This document shows positions 44,501 to 51,957 of a stretch of 64,000 bases of DNA, piece by piece. Source of the stretch: Actinobacillus genomosp. 1 (lineage in GTDB: Bacteria; Pseudomonadota; Gammaproteobacteria; Enterobacterales; Pasteurellaceae); assembly GCF_029774175.1 (NCBI RefSeq), contig NZ_CP103834.1, forward strand, positions 1,787,501 to 1,851,500. Reading direction: 5' to 3'. Both the position numbers and the translations under genes were made by a program. The notes below the pieces were generated by a model. That model ran no database searches, was not told the origin of the DNA, and was given only the letters and a program-made list of their open reading frames with translations. Positions within the stretch are counted from its first letter, which is position 1. Each line of letters opens with the position of its first letter.

Positions 44501-44975
44501 ATTTCTCCGCTACAATTCCTAACTGATAAAATGCTCGTTCAGAATTTGGCTGCAGCTCAATATATTTTTCTAGTTGAAATTGTGCTAACCAATATTGTCT
44601 ACTACCAATTAAAGATATTGCGTATTCCCAAATATATTCTGGGTTATTCGGATTTGCTTCTAACTTTTTCTTATTTTCAGAAACTTTAACTTTTGATGAA
44701 TTATTCTTATATCGCTCAGTTGTCGCTAGTTGCTTTTTCCATGCTTCTTTTTCAGGAGCAAGCTCAACAGCTTTTTGAATAAAGTGATTTGCTTCATCCC
44801 ATTTCTTATCTTTATATAAAGCCATACCATATCTAAAATTTAGATATGCATTTTGAGGCTGCTTTTCTAAAATTTTATTAAAAATTTTCTGCGATTTTTT
44901 ATATTGTTTGTGCTTATATAAATATAGACCATGTAGTAGGCTTGGTACTGATGATAATTTTACATTATGTTTCAT
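41559..44975 (-). CDS. cpsD: Capsule polymerase: TPR + CDP-glycerol glycerophosphotransferase + GT4 fusion
   Basis: A 1138-residue cytoplasmic or membrane-associated protein. Residues ~1-350 are tandem TPRs (many W/Y/A-rich 34-residue units such as NPEYIWEYAISLIGS). Residues ~380-740 form a TagF-like domain (NTWHGTPMKTLG, FYAPTWRGTS, RGHHLV, DLLITDYSSIIYDF). Residues ~760-1135 form a GT4 glycosyltransferase (INIGRMSHEKDQLKLIEAF, ILGDGVLKQDL, VFILSSNHEGQPMVLLESLTLGTPII). The fusion can explain a polymer of alternating sugar and glycerol phosphate. It overlaps the next gene upstream by 4 nt. The symbol follows the cpsABCD order used for such A. pleuropneumoniae loci. Confidence 0.88.
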   Translation of the reverse strand: MKHNVKLSSVPSLLHGLYLYKHKQYKKSQKIFNKILEKQPQNAYLNFRYGMALYKDKKWDEANHFIQKAVELAPEKEAWKKQLATTERYKNNSSKVKVSENKKKLEANPNNPEYIWEYAISLIGSRQYWLAQFQLEKYIELQPNSERAFYQLGIVAEKLANYEQAFSYFQKASHFDPLNRNYKYSIGYNLERLGKLEEAEHYYSSVIDMSLPIDDVSKFGIGALHAKRGLWDVALSAYLQYQIQSNSRNPHLYYRIGIAYERLYIWTEAAQSFEKAIELSEVINANWCFKCGQAYERAENFEKSAEFYQEAVKRSDNYNDYWWYRLALMLEKLGKYEQSVVAFQNSRRRKLAYAVNPKDVIKHKEEEFLSYYTEYYETLELDEKLVLIESFFGGNISCNPYAILSYMLENNYDYTYVVVIKDGTVIPDNLKFNRNIIFIKRGSDAYLRYLCTAKYLINNVSFPYYFIRKEGQVYLNTWHGTPMKTLGKDIKSPFMDHANVSRNFLQATHIISPNRHTTDVILEQYDVKDLFSGKLAETGYPRIDLSFNLTDKRREEIKEKLGLSNTKPVVFYAPTWRGTSQSKDFDTTKLQSDLRKLKSDKYNLIFRGHHLVEQLLETIDLDVIVAPKDIDSNELLGVCDLLITDYSSIIYDFLALNKPAISYIYDYEEYDAERGLYLKPTEMSGTVCTTIIDVKNAILENIASGKTNVSEQDINKYSYLDDGKATKRTVEFMFDRDDSCVYKYERKKSDIFFEGPFIPNGISRSFLNLMSSIKNSEKNITLLINGADISQDQKRLVEFDSLPSHITVLSRVGRTPMTLEELWVRNKFEETYQMYSESFTNTLLKVYKREARRLLGNSSFDNAIHFEGYSLFWVLLFSQINAKKHVIYQHNDKYKEWKGRFPYLEGVFNSYPLFDQIVSVSEKTMENNILNLSKEFNISKEKFTFCNNPINIQQILSSADEDIEIEKEFSEFKGKKFINIGRMSHEKDQLKLIEAFYEAKKIHANIRLFILGDGVLKQDLINKIKDLSLEDSVYLLGQKKNPFPYLKQADVFILSSNHEGQPMVLLESLTLGTPIIATDIVGNRSILGENYGTLVENNKDGLVQGINAYMEKGGRKDNFDPYEYQNNAMAKFYSLLAN

Positions 44976-46123
44976 TTTTTAAATTCTCGTTGTTTAGCAA
45001 CATAAATCTGCATTTCCGCTTCATTGATAACTTCCATATTTGGCGTATCAAATGCACTATCAAATTGAGTTTTTGGCGTACGCCAATCACCGTAATTTTC
45101 GGTTAGGTATAAATCGTAATTTTCAGGTATTAAATATTGTTGTCCGAGAAAATTTGTATATATCAAGTTGAATGGCGAGTTATGCCATTTTATTTTGACA
45201 CCTGCGTGCCAATAATCATTAGATTCGCGATAATGGATAAACACATCAATTGCGATACCATTAACGTGTCTTAACATGACTAAATGATTTGTGCGGGTTG
45301 GTACTACGTAAAAATATCCCGATGTAGATAAACAGTTTACTAATTCTTCGTAAGAGTACTCATCCCAAACGCCGATATCAATATCTTTATCATGCCCTAA
45401 TAATTTCCCTTCTCGAATACAACCTAGCAGCGTACCGCTAATCAGAAAGAAAGGTATTTTTTTGTGATCTAATACTTTTTTGAGATCCGCTAGTGCAATT
45501 GCCGCTAATTTATCATTATAAGCGGTTGTTTTTTTCTTCACTTTTGCTTGCTTTGGCAAAGGGTTGAGTTCTGTTAGTGCTAATGCCGTTTCTGTTAAAC
45601 CAGCCCTTAATGCTGCATTTGTTCTTTGATGAATTAATAAATCAGATTTTAGGTGAGGTGTCGTTGTTCTTACTTTTTCAATATGCTGTTCTAAACGTTG
45701 AAAATCCGCAACAGTATTTACTAAGTTTGCCAGATATATCCAAACTTTTTTTCTTTTATTAAGTAAAGCGCATTGTTCTAATAATTGCCAAGCTTCTTCT
45801 TTACGTTTGCATTTAACGAGAATATCCGCATATAAAAAAACAACTTCGGGTATTTTTACAAAATTTGTGATTTTTTTGACCGCTTGTTCCGCTAAATCAT
45901 ATTCCCCACATAAGAAATAACTTTGTGCTAAAAAATAATGCCCGATATTAATGCCTTTATTGATCATTTTCTCAGCCAGTTTTCTTACTTGAGGATGATT
46001 CGCCTGTTCAAGAGCAGTAAGTAGGCTAAGCCCATACCAATATGTAGGCAAAAAATGAGGAGCATTACTTTCTCTCAAGACTCTCTGCAAAGTAAGTAAA
46101 TGCTTTTTTAGGGTGTGAAACAT
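44972..46123 (-). CDS. cpsC: CpsC: helical-repeat protein with LicD-like nucleotidyltransferase domain
   Basis: A protein of about 383 residues. The first half is TPR-like. The second half (about 200-370) has LicD/fukutin-type nucleotidyltransferase features: FFLISGTLLGCIREGKLLGHDKDIDIGV and AIDVFIHY. LicD proteins move phosphocholine or similar phospho-groups to sugars, so this may add a glycerol-phosphate or phospho-alcohol group. The start at 46123 lies 13 nt after the cpsB stop and follows AAGAG; an ATG at 46189 lies well inside cpsB and is less likely. Confidence 0.8.
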   Translation of the reverse strand: MFHTLKKHLLTLQRVLRESNAPHFLPTYWYGLSLLTALEQANHPQVRKLAEKMINKGINIGHYFLAQSYFLCGEYDLAEQAVKKITNFVKIPEVVFLYADILVKCKRKEEAWQLLEQCALLNKRKKVWIYLANLVNTVADFQRLEQHIEKVRTTTPHLKSDLLIHQRTNAALRAGLTETALALTELNPLPKQAKVKKKTTAYNDKLAAIALADLKKVLDHKKIPFFLISGTLLGCIREGKLLGHDKDIDIGVWDEYSYEELVNCLSTSGYFYVVPTRTNHLVMLRHVNGIAIDVFIHYRESNDYWHAGVKIKWHNSPFNLIYTNFLGQQYLIPENYDLYLTENYGDWRTPKTQFDSAFDTPNMEVINEAEMQIYVAKQREFKK

Positions 46124-46136
46124 CAAAAAATTACTC

Positions 46137-46565
46137 TTATTCGTGTTCGTGAATTTGTTTTTGTCCGGCTGCAAGGTCTTTCTTCGCAAGCATTTTTTTC
46201 ACTTGAGTGGTTGAAATATCCGGAGTTCTAGGTAAATAAACTACTTCGCAATAATCTGCTAAGAAGTCAAATTTACCTTCCCAGTCATCGCCCATCACAA
46301 ACACATCAATTGCGTTATTTTTAACATCATCGATTTTTTGTTCCCAGCTTGTTTCCGGAATCACTTCATCTACATAACGAATTGCTTTTAAGATATGTGC
46401 TCGTTCTTCATAAGAATAAGCGCATACTTTTCCTTTGCTTAAATTAAATTGATCGGTTGAAATAGCAACAGTAAGATGATCACCTAATGCTCTTGCTCTT
46501 TCTAATAAGCGAATATGCCCATGGTGTAACAAATCAAACGTACCATAGGTCAATACTTTTTTCAT
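46137..46565 (-). CDS. cpsB: Glycerol-3-phosphate cytidylyltransferase (TagD-like)
   Basis: A 142-residue cytidylyltransferase making CDP-glycerol from CTP and glycerol-3-phosphate. The HxGH motif is in TYGTFDLLHHGHIRLLERA, and the RTPDISTTQVK stretch matches the RTxGISTT motif of the TagD group. It supplies the CDP-glycerol used by CpsA and CpsD-type transferases. It lies 52 nt after cpsA. Confidence 0.95.
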   Translation of the reverse strand: MKKVLTYGTFDLLHHGHIRLLERARALGDHLTVAISTDQFNLSKGKVCAYSYEERAHILKAIRYVDEVIPETSWEQKIDDVKNNAIDVFVMGDDWEGKFDFLADYCEVVYLPRTPDISTTQVKKMLAKKDLAAGQKQIHEHE

Positions 46566-46617
46566 TCCTAACCCTCATATCGTTAAATAAAAGATATATA
46601 AAAGAAAATGTTGTAAG

Positions 46618-47760
46618 TTATTTTTTAATCAATTTTTTAGAAATCAGCCATATTTTACTGAAAGGTCGTTTTTTCTTTTTTTGTTGATTTATTCTTTCAA
46701 TATTTAATAATTTCTCTGTTTGTCGTACATATAACTGTTGTTGTGATAATACATACTTACCTTCAGCGAGCCTTTGCAAATATTTTATAGCTTGCTTTGT
46801 TGCATCTTCATGATAAGCAAAAAGCTGTCGATATAATGCTTCATCTACTAATCTTTGCTCGATAAGAGCTTTATTAACGATATTAGCAACTTGTTTTGGT
46901 TCAAAGACTTCATATCCTAACTTTGAACGACACGCTACTTCCAAACTGAATTTGTCTAACTTTTGTTGATTTAATGATGGAATAGCAAGCAGTATCATCG
47001 GTTTTTTACAAAAAATAGCATCAAAGATTGCTCCGCTAAAATCAGAAATGACAGTATCAGCTATTGAAATAAGCGAAAGTAGCTCTTCGTTCTCATAGAA
47101 AAAATGTAAATTCGGATATAATTTCTCATAGTCTTGATACTTATTAGCTAATAAAATCGTATTATGGTGCAACTTGACTAGCACATTGTAATGTGAGGAT
47201 AATTTTTCAATTTCTTCTATATATACTGTAAAGCTAGATAGGTCCCCCCAGCTTGGTGCATATAAAATCGTTTTTTTCTTTGTATCTAATATTTTTCTAT
47301 ATTTTTCTTTTGCTTTCTGATGAAAAAATGACTGACTCCATAAATCATATCTAGGACAACCGGTTATTTCAGTTGGAGAGAAATAGGAAATTCGTTCATA
47401 AGCATAATGTCCATAAACTAAATTTAGATCTGCCAATGCTCTCCAAGTACCGTAGTTATATGGTTCTTTAGCATACCCATATTGCAGCAATGCAATTTTT
47501 GTATAATTGAACAAATACAGTTGTTCAAAGGCAGTTTGAGCGACTAAAACATCAAAATTTCCATCAATTTTTGCATGAACATCCGCAGAACTGATATAAG
47601 CAATATGGTTGCTTATATCCCTTAAAATATCCTTACAAATTGGTACACTACGCTTTCGTTTCTCGATAATTAATAGCGCATTTGGTAAAGCTTGTAATAA
47701 AGGCTTGAAATGTAAAACTTGAAAAGTATTCCAAGCGATAAATGCTATTTTCATCAACAT
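46618..47760 (-). CDS. cpsA: CDP-glycerol glycerophosphotransferase family protein
   Basis: A 380-residue protein of the TagB/TagF-type family. Motifs are LYAPSWGDLSSF, VLVKLHHN and ADTVISDFSGAIFDAIFCKKPMILLA. It may prime the polymer by adding a first glycerol-phosphate to an acceptor or take part in elongation. It is the first gene of the minus-strand cps operon, facing cpxD across a 177-nt gap. The ATG at 47760 follows AGG with 5-nt spacing; ATG at 47754 is also possible. Like the other cps genes it is AT-rich compared with the flanking genes. Confidence 0.87.
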   Translation of the reverse strand: MLMKIAFIAWNTFQVLHFKPLLQALPNALLIIEKRKRSVPICKDILRDISNHIAYISSADVHAKIDGNFDVLVAQTAFEQLYLFNYTKIALLQYGYAKEPYNYGTWRALADLNLVYGHYAYERISYFSPTEITGCPRYDLWSQSFFHQKAKEKYRKILDTKKKTILYAPSWGDLSSFTVYIEEIEKLSSHYNVLVKLHHNTILLANKYQDYEKLYPNLHFFYENEELLSLISIADTVISDFSGAIFDAIFCKKPMILLAIPSLNQQKLDKFSLEVACRSKLGYEVFEPKQVANIVNKALIEQRLVDEALYRQLFAYHEDATKQAIKYLQRLAEGKYVLSQQQLYVRQTEKLLNIERINQQKKKKRPFSKIWLISKKLIKK

Positions 47761-47846
47761 TTATACCTAATTATATTTATTAAAATAATGTCTATTGTTT
47801 ATAGAAAAGTAATATCTTAGGTTATCGTGTTAAAAGACAGGATGTT

Positions 47847-47871
47847 ATACTATAATCAATAATTATAGTAT
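47847..47871. promoter_or_regulatory. Perfect inverted repeat with back-to-back TATAAT in the cps/cpx divergent promoter region
   Basis: ATACTATAAT (47847-47856) and ATTATAGTAT (47862-47871) are perfect 10-bp inverted arms around CAATA. TATAAT reads outward on both strands (47851-47856 plus, 47862-47867 minus). The repeat is 82 nt before cpxD and 87 nt before cpsA, almost in the middle. It may hold opposing -10 elements or be a regulator site. No good -35 was found for either. Confidence 0.5.
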
Positions 47872-47937
47872 TGTATCTATAATTTTTTATAGTCTATACT
47901 CATTTTACACACCTTTTCAATAGAGTCTTTTTACAAG

Positions 47938-49125
47938 ATGAAAACAAAAAAATATAATTCAATCATAAGGTTAGCTTTAGCAACTTTATTAAGTTCTGCT
48001 TGCTCAAGCCTTCCGACTTCAGGCCCTAGCCATAGTGCGATCTTAGAGGCTAATTCACAAAGTTCGGATAAACCCTTACCGGAAGTAAATGTGGTGGAAC
48101 TGGATAACGGTTTAGTTCAACAGCTGTATCAAACTCAGCAAAGCCAACAATTTTCCGGATTTTTAGGCACAGTAGGCAGCGCGGGCTATGCCGGTGCAGT
48201 CAATGTGGGTGATGTACTTGAAATTTCAATTTGGGAAGCGCCGCCGGCAGTATTATTTGGCGGTACATTTAGTTCCGAAGGACAAGGTAGCGGGCATTTA
48301 ACGCAATTACCGGCACAAATGGTTAATCAAAACGGGACGGTAACCGTGCCGTTTGTGGGAAATATTCGTGTCTCAGGTAAAACACCTGAAACGATTCAGT
48401 CTCAAATTGTTGGGGCATTGCAGCGTAAAGCGAATCAGCCGCAAGCATTAGTCAAAATTGCGAATAATAACTCTGCTGATGTTACGGTTATTCGCCAAGG
48501 CAATAGTATTCGTATGCCACTAACCGCTAATAATGAACGTGTATTAGATGCGGTTGCTGCAGTAGGCGGAACAACGGAAAACATTGAAGATGTGACGGTC
48601 AAGCTAACCCGTGGTTCTGAAGTAAAAACACTCGCATTCGAAACGTTAATTTCCGATCCGGCGCAAAATATTATGTTACGTGCTGGCGATGTTGTTTCAC
48701 TGCTAAACACACCTTATAGCTTTACCGGTTTAGGTGCCGTAGGCAATAACCAGCAAATGAAATTCTCAAGTAAAGGTCTTACGCTTGCCGAAGCTATCGG
48801 TAAGATGGGCGGTTTAATCGATACTCGTTCAGATCCGAGAGGGGTATTCGTCTTCCGTCATGTGCCTTTTTCTCAATTGAGTTTAGATCAGCAAACGCAA
48901 TGGGGAGCGAAAGGCTATGGTATGGGTATGGATATACCGACGGTTTATCGTGTGAATTTACTTGAGCCGCAATCACTATTTTTATTACAACGCTTCCCGA
49001 TGCAAGATAAAGATATTGTCTATGTATCAAATGCACCGTTGTCTGAATTCCAAAAATTCTTGAGAATGATTTTCTCGATTACTTCGCCGGTTACAAGTAC
49101 GACTAATGCTGTTCGTGCCTATTAA
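47938..49125 (+). CDS. cpxD: Capsule polysaccharide export outer-membrane lipoprotein
   Basis: A 395-residue outer-membrane polysaccharide export protein (OPX; KpsD/CtrA/BexD type). The signal peptide ends in lipobox LLSSAC (Cys22). A poly-export domain starts at about residue 95 (VNVGDVLEISIWE, VNQNGTVTVPFVGNIRVSGKTPETIQ), followed by SLBB-type repeats (DAVAAVGGTTENIEDVTVKLTRG; SKGLTLAEAIGKMGGLIDTRSDPRGVFVFRH). It forms the outer exit of the capsule export system and heads cpxDCBA. Confidence 0.95.
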   Translation: MKTKKYNSIIRLALATLLSSACSSLPTSGPSHSAILEANSQSSDKPLPEVNVVELDNGLVQQLYQTQQSQQFSGFLGTVGSAGYAGAVNVGDVLEISIWEAPPAVLFGGTFSSEGQGSGHLTQLPAQMVNQNGTVTVPFVGNIRVSGKTPETIQSQIVGALQRKANQPQALVKIANNNSADVTVIRQGNSIRMPLTANNERVLDAVAAVGGTTENIEDVTVKLTRGSEVKTLAFETLISDPAQNIMLRAGDVVSLLNTPYSFTGLGAVGNNQQMKFSSKGLTLAEAIGKMGGLIDTRSDPRGVFVFRHVPFSQLSLDQQTQWGAKGYGMGMDIPTVYRVNLLEPQSLFLLQRFPMQDKDIVYVSNAPLSEFQKFLRMIFSITSPVTSTTNAVRAY

Positions 49126-49150
49126 TATATTGAATTTATAAGGATAAAAG

Positions 49151-50308
49151 ATGGAAACAACTATTACGGCAAGTCCGACAGAAAAACTACAAAAACCGGT
49201 TAAACAGAAAAAAAGTTGGTTAAAAAAGCTTAATCCGTTATTTTGGGTAACTGTAGCGATTCCGACGGTATTATCAGCCTTTTATTTCGGTTCTGTTGCT
49301 TCCGATATTTATATTTCGGAATCAAGCTTCGTTGTCAGATCTCCTAAAAATCAGACCGCTTTAACCGGTGTCGGGGCCTTATTACAAGGTTCCGGATTTT
49401 CTCGTGCTCAAGACGATACTTATACTGTACAAGAATATATGCATTCTCGTACGGCATTAGAACAGTTAATGAAAGACTTGCCAATACGTGAATACTATGA
49501 GAATCAAGGCGATATTATCGCTCGCTTTAATGGATTTGATTTAAATAATAGTAAAGAGGCGTTTTACAAATATTTCCGAGATCGCTTAAGTGTTGATTTC
49601 GATTCTGTATCCGGTATTGCCAGCTTACGTATTCGTGCTTTTAATGCGGAAGAGGGACAACAAATTAATCAAAAATTACTTGCTGAAGGTGAAACACTCA
49701 TCAATCGTTTAAATGAACGAGCAAGAAAAGATACCATTTCATTTGCGGAACAAGCGGTTAAGGAAGCGGAAAATAATGTAAACGCAACGGCAAGCGACTT
49801 AAGTAAATACCGTATCAAAAATAAAATCTTTGATTTACCGGCACAATCCGGTGTACAACTTTCATTAATTTCCAGCCTAAAAAGCGAATTGATTCGTGTA
49901 GAAACACAATTGGCTCAATTGCAATCTATTACACCGGACAACCCACAAGTTGATGCATTGCTTATGCGCCAAAAAAGTTTACGTAAGGAAATCGATGAGC
50001 AATCAAAACAGCTTTCCAGTAACAGTAATAGCTCTATTGCTATTCAAACTGCCGATTACCAACGCTTAGTACTTGCAAACGAGCTGGCACAGCAACAATT
50101 GACCGCAGCATTAACCTCGTTACAAAATACGAAAAATGAAGCAGATCGCCAGCAACTTTATTTAGAAGTAATCAGTCAGCCAAGCAAACCGGACTGGGCG
50201 GAAGAGCCTTATCGCTTATATAATATTTTAGCGACATTCTTTATCGGACTGATGCTGTACGGCGTATTAAGCTTATTAATTGCAAGCGTAAGAGAGCACA
50301 AAAACTAA
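49151..50308 (+). CDS. cpxC: Capsule export inner-membrane/periplasmic adaptor
   Basis: A 385-residue polysaccharide co-polymerase-type protein (KpsE/CtrB/BexC). It has a membrane helix near residues 32-50, a periplasmic domain with coiled coils (about 170-330, rich in E, Q, K and L) and a C-terminal helix (FFIGLMLYGVLSLLIASV). It links the CpxAB ABC transporter to CpxD. Its stop TAA shares bases with the cpxB ATG. Confidence 0.94.
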   Translation: METTITASPTEKLQKPVKQKKSWLKKLNPLFWVTVAIPTVLSAFYFGSVASDIYISESSFVVRSPKNQTALTGVGALLQGSGFSRAQDDTYTVQEYMHSRTALEQLMKDLPIREYYENQGDIIARFNGFDLNNSKEAFYKYFRDRLSVDFDSVSGIASLRIRAFNAEEGQQINQKLLAEGETLINRLNERARKDTISFAEQAVKEAENNVNATASDLSKYRIKNKIFDLPAQSGVQLSLISSLKSELIRVETQLAQLQSITPDNPQVDALLMRQKSLRKEIDEQSKQLSSNSNSSIAIQTADYQRLVLANELAQQQLTAALTSLQNTKNEADRQQLYLEVISQPSKPDWAEEPYRLYNILATFFIGLMLYGVLSLLIASVREHKN

Positions 50309-51105
50309 TGCAATATGGTGATCAAACAACTTTCCGCCAATCTCTCGCCATTCAAGGAAGAGTAATCGGTGCGTTACTCATGCGGGAAATTATTACGCGT
50401 TACGGACGAAAAAACTTGGGTTTTTTGTGGCTGTTTGTTGAGCCGCTATTACTCACTTTATTTATCGTTTTGATGTGGAAATTTATCCGAGCGGATCGCG
50501 TTTCCGATTTAAATATTATTGCTTTTGTGATTACCGGTTACCCAATGGCAATGATGTGGCGTAATGCATCAAACCGCACTATCGGTGCAATTTCCGGTAA
50601 CTTGAGTCTTCTTTATCATCGTAATGTTCGCGTATTAGATACCTTACTGGCTCGTGTCATACTTGAGGTAGCGGGTGCAACGATTGCCCAAATCATTATT
50701 ATGGCATTAGTCATTTTATTAGGCTGGATAGAAATACCGAAAGATACGTTTTATATGGTTATGGCCTGGGTATTAATGGCATTTTTTGCATTAGGATTAG
50801 GCTTGATTATTTGTTCTATTGCACAAAAATTTGAAGCATTTGGCAAAATCTGGGGAACATTAAGCTTTGTTCTTTTACCTCTTTCAGGCGCATTTTTCTT
50901 TGTGCATGCGCTACCAAGCCAAGCTCAACAATATGCAACCTTAATACCGATGATTCACGGCACGGAAATGTTTCGTCACGGTTATTTTGGCGACAGTGTT
51001 ATCACATATGAAAGTATAAGTTATCTCGTCATATGTGATGTAGCCATGTTACTTTTTGGGCTCATTATGGTAAAAAACTTCAGTAAAGGAATCGAACCGC
51101 AATGA
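50308..51105 (+). CDS. cpxB: Capsule export ABC transporter permease
   Basis: A 265-residue ABC-2 type permease (KpsM/CtrC/BexB) with six membrane segments. The start region LMREIITRYGRKNLGFLWLFVEPLL and LIPMIHGTEMFRHGYFGD are family features. It moves the lipid-linked capsule chain across the inner membrane with CpxA. It overlaps cpxA by 4 nt. Confidence 0.95.
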   Translation: MQYGDQTTFRQSLAIQGRVIGALLMREIITRYGRKNLGFLWLFVEPLLLTLFIVLMWKFIRADRVSDLNIIAFVITGYPMAMMWRNASNRTIGAISGNLSLLYHRNVRVLDTLLARVILEVAGATIAQIIIMALVILLGWIEIPKDTFYMVMAWVLMAFFALGLGLIICSIAQKFEAFGKIWGTLSFVLLPLSGAFFFVHALPSQAQQYATLIPMIHGTEMFRHGYFGDSVITYESISYLVICDVAMLLFGLIMVKNFSKGIEPQ

Positions 51106-51752
51106 TTAGAGTAAAAAATGTGAGTAAAGATTACTATACTCGAAGCGGTAAAAAAACCGTATTGCAAGATATTAATTTTGAGCTGAAAAAAGGCGAGAAA
51201 ATCGGTATTTTAGGGCGTAACGGTGCGGGTAAATCAACGCTAATCCGTTTGTTAAGTGGTGTTGAGCCACCAACATCAGGTACTATCGAACGTAATATGT
51301 CGATATCTTGGCCGCTCGCTTTCAGCGGGGCGTTTCAAGGCAGTTTAACCGGTATGGATAATTTACGCTTTATTTGCCGTATCTATAATGCGGATATTGA
51401 ATACGTTAAAGCGTTTACCGAGGAATTTTCTGAATTGGGTGATTATTTATATGAGCCGGTTAAGAAATATTCCTCCGGTATGAAAGCCCGACTTGCCTTT
51501 GCTTTGTCGCTTTCGGTAGAGTTTGATTGCTACTTAATTGATGAAGTGATTGCGGTGGGCGATTCTCGCTTTGCGGCAAAATGTAAGCATGAATTATTTG
51601 AAAAACGTAAAGATCGTTCGATTATTTTGGTTTCGCATAGCCCGTCTGCAATGAAGTCTTATTGCGATAATGCAATGGTATTAGATAAAGGGATTATGTA
51701 TAAATTTGAGAATATAGACGAGGCTTACAAGTTCTATAACTCAACGCTTTAA
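51102..51752 (+). CDS. cpxA: Capsule export ABC transporter ATPase
   Basis: A 216-residue ATPase (KpsT/CtrD/BexA). Walker A is GRNGAGKST, the signature is YSSGMKARLAFALSLS, Walker B is CYLIDE, and the H-loop is VSHSPSAM. It is the last gene of cpxDCBA. Confidence 0.96.
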   Translation: MIRVKNVSKDYYTRSGKKTVLQDINFELKKGEKIGILGRNGAGKSTLIRLLSGVEPPTSGTIERNMSISWPLAFSGAFQGSLTGMDNLRFICRIYNADIEYVKAFTEEFSELGDYLYEPVKKYSSGMKARLAFALSLSVEFDCYLIDEVIAVGDSRFAAKCKHELFEKRKDRSIILVSHSPSAMKSYCDNAMVLDKGIMYKFENIDEAYKFYNSTL

Positions 51753-51834
51753 TAGCCCACGCACGGGCCGTACGTGGTTATGATCAGCCTTCGGCTGAGA
51801 GAGCTACGCTGTGGCTCTAAATTTCTCTTCGATA

Positions 51835-51877
51835 GCACTCTACAATGGCACTCGTCTTTGTAGAGTGCCTTTATTTT
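51835..51877 (+). terminator. cpxA terminator
   Basis: GCACTCTACAA (51835-51845) and TTGTAGAGTGC (51858-51868) form a perfect 11-bp stem with a 12-nt loop, followed by CTTTATTTTT. The stretch before it (51753-51834) has several smaller palindromes, such as CAGCCTTCGGCTG and AGAGCTACGCTGTGGCTCT. Confidence 0.85.
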
Positions 51878-51906
51878 TATCCTATATCAAATCCAGCCCC
51901 CATCAG

Positions 51907-51955
51907 GAGGAGACTGGTGCTATCTTCCGTGTAATCCGTGTTTTCCGTGGTTAAA
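51907..51955 (-). repeat. Intergenic repeat, copy A (downstream of modF)
   Basis: The minus strand reads TTTAACCACGGAAAACACGG then ATTACACGGAAGATAGCACC and AGTCTCC. The same family occurs in the opposite orientation at 54555-54603, with about 80% identity by eye. It begins 2 nt after the modF stop. Confidence 0.7.
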
Positions 51956-51957
51956 TC

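Noticed and set aside
47761..47937. JUMPstart/ops element for RfaH control of the capsule genes
   Set aside because: No GGCGGTAG core is present on either strand of the gap.
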